In this document: positions 23,514-27,517 of the stretch, piece by piece
How the letters are laid out: the number at the start of each line of letters is the position of its first letter
Numbering within the stretch: the first letter of the stretch is position 1
DNA from: Bacteroidales bacterium UBA4788
Lineage (GTDB): Bacteria > Bacteroidota > Bacteroidia > Bacteroidales > VadinHA17
Assembly (NCBI GenBank): GCA_002402965.1
Contig: DHGW01000063.1
Coordinates: 1-27,517, forward strand
Length of the DNA stretch: 27,517 nucleotides
Direction: 5' to 3'
Notes under the pieces: generated by a model
Seen by the model: only the letters and a program-made list of their open reading frames with translations
Database searches by the model: none
Told to the model about the DNA's origin: nothing
Translations under genes and position numbers: made by a program

Positions 23514-25835
23514 ATGAAAAGGAGACTGTTATACCTGGCCCTCGTAGCCCTGTGCGTCATTATAGTTGCCGGATGCACCACTGGCAAAGATGTTCATTCG
23601 TATGAACCGCTGTCGGTAATCCCGATGCCTGCATCAATGACGGCACAGGCCGGGGAATTCCTGCTTGAGTCCGGCACAGGGATAGTTATTGACCCTGCCT
23701 TCGAATCTGCCGGCAAGGTTGCCGGTATGTTTAACGGGTTTCTGGAAAAGCATTATGGCAAAATCAGGGTTTCGGAGCAGAAGGATCAGGGAGAAGCCAA
23801 AATAATCAGGGTGAGACATGACAGCCTGATTGAAAACCCTGAGGCTTACAGACTCGAAGTATCCGGTGAGGGTATAATCATTGACGCTGGCGGAGATGCC
23901 GGACTCTTCTATGCTTTCCAGACTCTGATGCAGATCATCTTTCCCTCGCAGGAAGCTGACAAGGGGGCAGTATCCGTTCCGTGTGTGAAAATATCGGATT
24001 CACCCCAATACAAGTGGAGGGGCATGCATCTCGACGTTTCAAGACATTTCTTCCCAAAGGAATTCATCTTTAAGATGCTTGATGCCATGGCCATGCATAA
24101 GCTCAACACCTTTCACTGGCACCTTACAGATGACCAGGGATGGAGGATTGAGATAAAAAAGTACCCGGAGCTGACTGCAATCGGGGCATGGAGGGATGAG
24201 ACGCTCATAGGGCACGGAAGTGAGACGCCGTGGGTCTATGACGGGACAAGGTATGGCGGTTACTACACCCAGGAGGATGTCCGCGAGGTGGTTGAGTATG
24301 CCGGCAGGCTGCATATAAATGTTTTACCTGAGATTGAGATGCCGGGTCATGCCGTGGCTGCACTGCAGGCCTATCCGCAACTCTCCTGCGGCGGCGCACC
24401 GGTGCCCCCTTTCAACAGATGGGGAGTATCGGAAGATGTCTTCTGCGCAGGCAAAGAGGAGACCTATGAGTTCCTGGAAGGGGTCCTGAGTGAGGTCGTT
24501 GATCTCTTCCCAAATGAGTATATACATATCGGTGGCGATGAATGTCCCAAGGTGCGATGGGAGGCATGCCCCGACTGCCAGAAGAGAATAGCTGACAATA
24601 ACCTGAAGGATGAACATGAACTGCAGAGTTACCTTGTGAGGCGAATGGAGGCGTTTCTTGCAACAAAGGGCAAAAAGATCATCGGCTGGGATGAGATCCT
24701 CGAAGGGGGCATTGCAGACAATGCCGCTGTAATGTCATGGCGAGGGCATGCCGGAGGAATAAACGCAGCCAACATGGGTCATGATGTGGTCATGACACCC
24801 CACTCGTTCGTCTACCTCGACTACTACCAGTCAAAGTACAATGAGCCGCTGTCAATAGGAGGGATGCTTCCGATTGAGAAGGTCTACTCTATAGACATTA
24901 TGCCACCCGAGATTGCTGAGGACAAGAGGCATCACATAATCGGAGCCCAGTCGAACCTGTGGACAGAATATATTGGTGATGAGAAACATGCAGAGTACAT
25001 GGCGTTTCCACGCCTTGCCGCCCTCGCGGAAGCGCTCTGGACTCCGCGCGCGAAACTAGATTATGACGGTTTTACCCGGCGCATGTCAGCTCAATATGCC
25101 CGGTATGATGTCATGGATATTAACTATAGGGTGCCATACCCGTCCGGATACGAGGCCATCAACCTTGTGACTGACGGCACTGTCACGGTGGAGTTATCCA
25201 ACGGTGTCCCAGGCTCGTTTATCTACTACACAACCGATGGCAGCGAACCTGATGAGAAGGCAGAGCTTTACACCGGCCCGCTGACACTGGAGCCCGACGG
25301 GGAGATCACTCTCAAATCTGTTACGGTGATGCCCGGAGGCAGAAGCAGCGCCGTGATGACCGGCCTGTTCCGGAAAGCGGAGCTAAAAGAGGCCTCTCCT
25401 GTTCAAAGCCTGAATCAGGGCCTTCGGTTCACCCTGTACAGGGGCGAATTCAATTCCGTGGATGACATCATGGGAGAGGCCGACAGTGCAGGAGTCGTCA
25501 GCACCGTCAGAATCCCTGCCGGATCACCTGGAGAGAACTTCGGGCTGTTGATGGAGGGTTACATTATGGTTCCTGCGGATGGCATTTACAGTTTTTTCAC
25601 CGGATCAGACGACGGTGTCAGGATCTATATCGACGGGGAGCTTGTTGTCGACGGTGACTTGATTCACCACGGCATAACCAACGAAGGCCGGGCAGCCCTC
25701 AGGGCAGGATTTCACACGGTAACCATCAGATATTTCCAGAGGCTTTACCGGCAGAGCCTGGTAGTAAGCTGGGAGGGACCGGAAACGGCAAAGCACACAG
25801 TGCCGGCGGAGGTGCTGTTCAGTGATGCGATTTGA
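23514..25835 (+). CDS. GH20 beta-N-acetylhexosaminidase with C-terminal PA14-like domain, lipoprotein
   Basis: This 773-aa lipoprotein (lipobox IVAGC, Cys21) carries a GH20b domain (about residues 33-160), a GH20 barrel (about 165-530) with RGMHLDVSRHFFP, NTFHWHLTDDQGWRIEI, LPEIEMPGHA and the catalytic pair Asp342-Glu343 in HIGGDEC, then a chitobiase C-terminal-like beta domain (about 550-620, FIYYTTDGSEPDE) and a PA14-like domain (about 645-770, EGYIMVPADGIYSFFTGSDDGVRIYIDG). It removes terminal beta-GlcNAc or GalNAc; the PA14-like part probably adds carbohydrate binding. It is the last gene of the PUL and ends 34 nt from the stop of a convergent gene; no terminator hairpin is visible there. 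Confidence 0.95.
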   Translation: MKRRLLYLALVALCVIIVAGCTTGKDVHSYEPLSVIPMPASMTAQAGEFLLESGTGIVIDPAFESAGKVAGMFNGFLEKHYGKIRVSEQKDQGEAKIIRVRHDSLIENPEAYRLEVSGEGIIIDAGGDAGLFYAFQTLMQIIFPSQEADKGAVSVPCVKISDSPQYKWRGMHLDVSRHFFPKEFIFKMLDAMAMHKLNTFHWHLTDDQGWRIEIKKYPELTAIGAWRDETLIGHGSETPWVYDGTRYGGYYTQEDVREVVEYAGRLHINVLPEIEMPGHAVAALQAYPQLSCGGAPVPPFNRWGVSEDVFCAGKEETYEFLEGVLSEVVDLFPNEYIHIGGDECPKVRWEACPDCQKRIADNNLKDEHELQSYLVRRMEAFLATKGKKIIGWDEILEGGIADNAAVMSWRGHAGGINAANMGHDVVMTPHSFVYLDYYQSKYNEPLSIGGMLPIEKVYSIDIMPPEIAEDKRHHIIGAQSNLWTEYIGDEKHAEYMAFPRLAALAEALWTPRAKLDYDGFTRRMSAQYARYDVMDINYRVPYPSGYEAINLVTDGTVTVELSNGVPGSFIYYTTDGSEPDEKAELYTGPLTLEPDGEITLKSVTVMPGGRSSAVMTGLFRKAELKEASPVQSLNQGLRFTLYRGEFNSVDDIMGEADSAGVVSTVRIPAGSPGENFGLLMEGYIMVPADGIYSFFTGSDDGVRIYIDGELVVDGDLIHHGITNEGRAALRAGFHTVTIRYFQRLYRQSLVVSWEGPETAKHTVPAEVLFSDAI

Positions 25836-25869
25836 CCGTCAATTGCAGTAGTAACAGACAGTGTATTAA

Positions 25870-26769
25870 CTAATTCTTCCCCTCAAATCTACTCCATACC
25901 TCTTCGGCTATGCGATTGTTGTCAATGATCTCATTCGCTATCGCGAGGTTGTGTCCGGCTTTCGAGGCCAGGGAGGCGGATGATGAGCGTGAGAGTTCCG
26001 TGAGCGGCCCTATCGCCTCTTCGGGCTTGCCCCCGATGATCAGCTTGTTGAGTTTTGTCAGTTCGCCGCCGCTGTAAATCTTCCCGGTGTACGTTTCGGT
26101 AAACGGGTAATATTTCCCAATACAGTCGCGCGCGGCAGCCTCAGTCAGGAGCTTTATCCTGTTCTTCTGATTGGAGACATTCGGACCTCCTATCATGCCG
26201 AAGATTGTATATCTCGATTTGACATAATCACTCATCTCACCGGCACAACGGTCAAGGACCTCGCCTTCAGACGTGTAAAGGGTCATGTAGGTATTTGCGT
26301 AGAGGTAGAAATCCTTGGCAAGCATGTTGCCCCCTTCGTCGTTCTCGGAAAGGTACATTTCCCAGTCAACCCAGAGCCTTATGGAGTCTAGGGCTACAAG
26401 CAGATTGGCGCCGTATTCGACGCAAATTGCCCTGACAGTGTCTGTGAATTCCGGGCATTGCATCGATGATACTGTAAACCCCTTTTTCAGTGTATCGGCA
26501 ATCATGAATACCGCCCGGGGGTCATCCTGAACAAGGCCTGAGAGGCCAATGGCATAACCGTTCACCGCTGCGGCGTAACCATCTTCATGCCTGTCCTTTA
26601 TGGACTCATTAAGCTGATAGTCGTAGAAGTTGACATAGACAATCCTGGCACTGTCTGAAGGCAGGGCTGCCTGCGGTGGGGAGGTCCTCTGCATCTGAAC
26701 CACAGTGCTGCAGGAGGTTGCCACGGCTGCCGTGATTACGAGAGCAAGTGGCAGGTGAAATCTTTTCAT
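25870..26769 (-). CDS. Lipoprotein of unknown function (possibly DUF6340 family)
   Basis: This 299-aa protein starts with a lipoprotein signal (VATSC, Cys20). The ATG at 26769 fits this signal; the longer frame runs through the promoter and is rejected. The middle has alternating beta strands (SARIVYVNFYDYQL; ANLLVALDSIRLWVDWEMYL; YLYANTYMTLYTSEGEVLD) and the C-terminal third is helical and TPR-like (GGKPEEAIGPLTELSRSSSASLASKAGHNLA). I recall similar Bacteroidota lipoproteins labelled DUF6340, but have not verified the match. It is convergent with the PUL and has its own promoter, so it is probably not part of the sugar pathway. Confidence 0.78.
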   Translation of the reverse strand: MKRFHLPLALVITAAVATSCSTVVQMQRTSPPQAALPSDSARIVYVNFYDYQLNESIKDRHEDGYAAAVNGYAIGLSGLVQDDPRAVFMIADTLKKGFTVSSMQCPEFTDTVRAICVEYGANLLVALDSIRLWVDWEMYLSENDEGGNMLAKDFYLYANTYMTLYTSEGEVLDRCAGEMSDYVKSRYTIFGMIGGPNVSNQKNRIKLLTEAAARDCIGKYYPFTETYTGKIYSGGELTKLNKLIIGGKPEEAIGPLTELSRSSSASLASKAGHNLAIANEIIDNNRIAEEVWSRFEGKN

Positions 26770-26874
26770 TTTTGCTGACCAGTTGTTTTTTGCCTTCCGA
26801 CAATACGCTAACCCAACAGACCCTGGCCTTCTTTGTTCATAAGATTCCGGCCGGATTTCAATCTTTACCTCCAC

Positions 26875-26905
26875 CAAAGTTATGCCAAACATTGCTGATA
26901 ACAAA
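26875..26905 (-). promoter_or_regulatory. Bacteroidota-type promoter of the 25870-26769 lipoprotein gene
   Basis: On the minus strand, TTTG (26905-26902), a 19-nt spacer and TAACTTTG (26882-26875) match the TTTG / TAnnTTTG consensus exactly. Transcription would start near 26869, giving a leader of about 100 nt. The -33 element lies within the T tract of the upstream terminator. Confidence 0.75.
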
Positions 26906-26906
26906 A

Positions 26907-26939
26907 AAAGAGGCGCTCATCCGAGATGAACGCCCCTTT
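26907..26939 (-). terminator. Intrinsic terminator of the gene at the right edge
   Basis: A stem of 12-14 bp (26909-26920 with 26926-26937, 5-nt loop) is followed on the minus strand by a run of seven T residues (26909-26903). Two positions that mismatch on the plus strand (26911/26935 and 26916/26930) become G-U pairs in minus-strand RNA, so the structure is shaped for that strand. It lies 23 nt behind the stop of the 26963-27517 gene. Confidence 0.9.
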
Positions 26940-26962
26940 CCCTTGAAACTAACCTTAAGAAT

Positions 26963-27517
26963 TTATGGAAGAACTATCTCTACCTTGATATCATCGAGGA
27001 AGATTCGGTTCTTGTTGATAGTTACGACAGTCGGGCGCAGATCATAGTCGCCTCCCAGGAATTTTATCCGGGTTTCGGCTGTTGCTCCGGTAATCGTGAA
27101 TGTGCGGATGGCCTGGGGTGCACTCCACATTCCGATGCAATAATCTGTTGCAGCGCCTGCATCAGCAGGATAGACAGGCCAGTTGTCAATTATAAACTGG
27201 CTCTGGCTCACTGTTCCCGGACCGATAACGCTGACATTGAGGATATTGTCATCCATTGTGCCGGCTGCTGTCATATAGGGTATCGCCTTGAATGTCACCG
27301 TTACTGTCTGTGTGCCATCAAGCTTCGAGAGTGCAGGTGAGATCAGGTCGCCGCCGTAGCTGGTCTTACCCACCTTGACGAATCCCTGTCGTGCATAGAG
27401 CAAAGGAGTGGGATCACTACCGGCTGGTACGCTGCCCTCCACGGTATTTATCGTGCTGGTCCATCCCTTGTCTTTCTGCTCCTGGGTCCAGTTGTCAATA
27501 CGGGTCTCACCGGTGGT
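26963..27517 (-). CDS. C-terminal part of an unrecognised secreted beta-rich protein (partial)
   Basis: The frame is open from its stop at 26963 to the window edge, giving 184 visible C-terminal residues; the start lies outside. The sequence is Ser/Thr/Gly-rich and predicted all-beta, with strands such as TVTVTFKAIPYMTA, ILNVSVIGPG, IRTFTITGATAETRIKFLGG and a terminal RIFLDDIKVEIVLP. The last segment, ending in a DDIKVE-type strand, is usual for jelly-roll carbohydrate-binding or surface-lipoprotein domains of Bacteroidota. No catalytic motif is visible. A strong terminator directly downstream closes its transcription unit. Function is unknown; a role in glycan or protein binding at the surface is only a guess. 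Confidence 0.7.
   Translation of the reverse strand, partial: TTGETRIDNWTQEQKDKGWTSTINTVEGSVPAGSDPTPLLYARQGFVKVGKTSYGGDLISPALSKLDGTQTVTVTFKAIPYMTAAGTMDDNILNVSVIGPGTVSQSQFIIDNWPVYPADAGAATDYCIGMWSAPQAIRTFTITGATAETRIKFLGGDYDLRPTVVTINKNRIFLDDIKVEIVLP

Overview
The window is a stretch of a Bacteroidota chromosome, most likely order Bacteroidales or a near relative. The evidence is a SusC/SusD pair, A-rich start regions with no clear Shine-Dalgarno, promoters of the TTTG / TAnnTTTG type, and lipoprotein-rich glycan genes. No tRNA, rRNA, insertion sequence, phage gene or CRISPR array was seen.

Layout. (1) Positions 1-132 hold a small repeat-like element built of hairpins with GTA/TAC triloops; it is also an open frame on the minus strand. 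(2) Positions 140-5487, minus strand, are a phosphate-scavenging operon read in the order outer-membrane porin, pstS, pstC, pstA, pstB, phoU. It is preceded at 5533-5572 by four direct repeats with exact 11-bp spacing, which look like a double Pho box. (3) Positions 5677-7929 hold an unrecognised secreted protein (+) and a FadL/OMPP1-family outer-membrane protein (-), separated by an intrinsic terminator. (4) Positions 8156-25835 are a polysaccharide utilisation locus (PUL) for an N-acetylhexosamine-containing glycan. A LacI-family regulator (-) faces susC, susD, a fasciclin-domain lipoprotein, nagB, a Tat-exported heparinase II/III-like protein, a HEXD/GcnA-like GH20 lipoprotein, a SASA/CE6-like acetylesterase, an SSS symporter, nagA, a GH16 lipoprotein and a GH20-PA14 lipoprotein. 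From nagB to the last GH20 the gaps are 1-19 nt (9 nt between symporter stop and the chosen nagA start), so this part is probably one transcript. (5) Positions 25870-27517, minus strand, hold an unrecognised lipoprotein with its own promoter and the C-terminal part of a secreted beta-rich protein that ends in a strong terminator.

How the PUL may work (inference). SusCD, and perhaps the fasciclin lipoprotein, bind and import oligosaccharides. The GH16 enzyme, the heparinase-like enzyme and the acetylesterase open the backbone and remove acetyl groups. The two GH20 enzymes release GlcNAc (or GalNAc), the SSS symporter brings sugar into the cytoplasm, and NagA and NagB convert GlcNAc-6-phosphate to fructose-6-phosphate. 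No GlcNAc kinase, sulfatase or unsaturated-glycuronyl hydrolase is present, so the substrate is uncertain and some steps must be encoded elsewhere.

The best regulatory signal is a pair of near-identical 12-bp palindromes (GCAAACGTTTGM) in the lacI-susC intergenic region. Their centres are 178 bp apart, close to 17 helical turns, and one of them contains the TTTG -33 element of a consensus susC promoter. This suggests a LacI-type looping repressor controlling the PUL.
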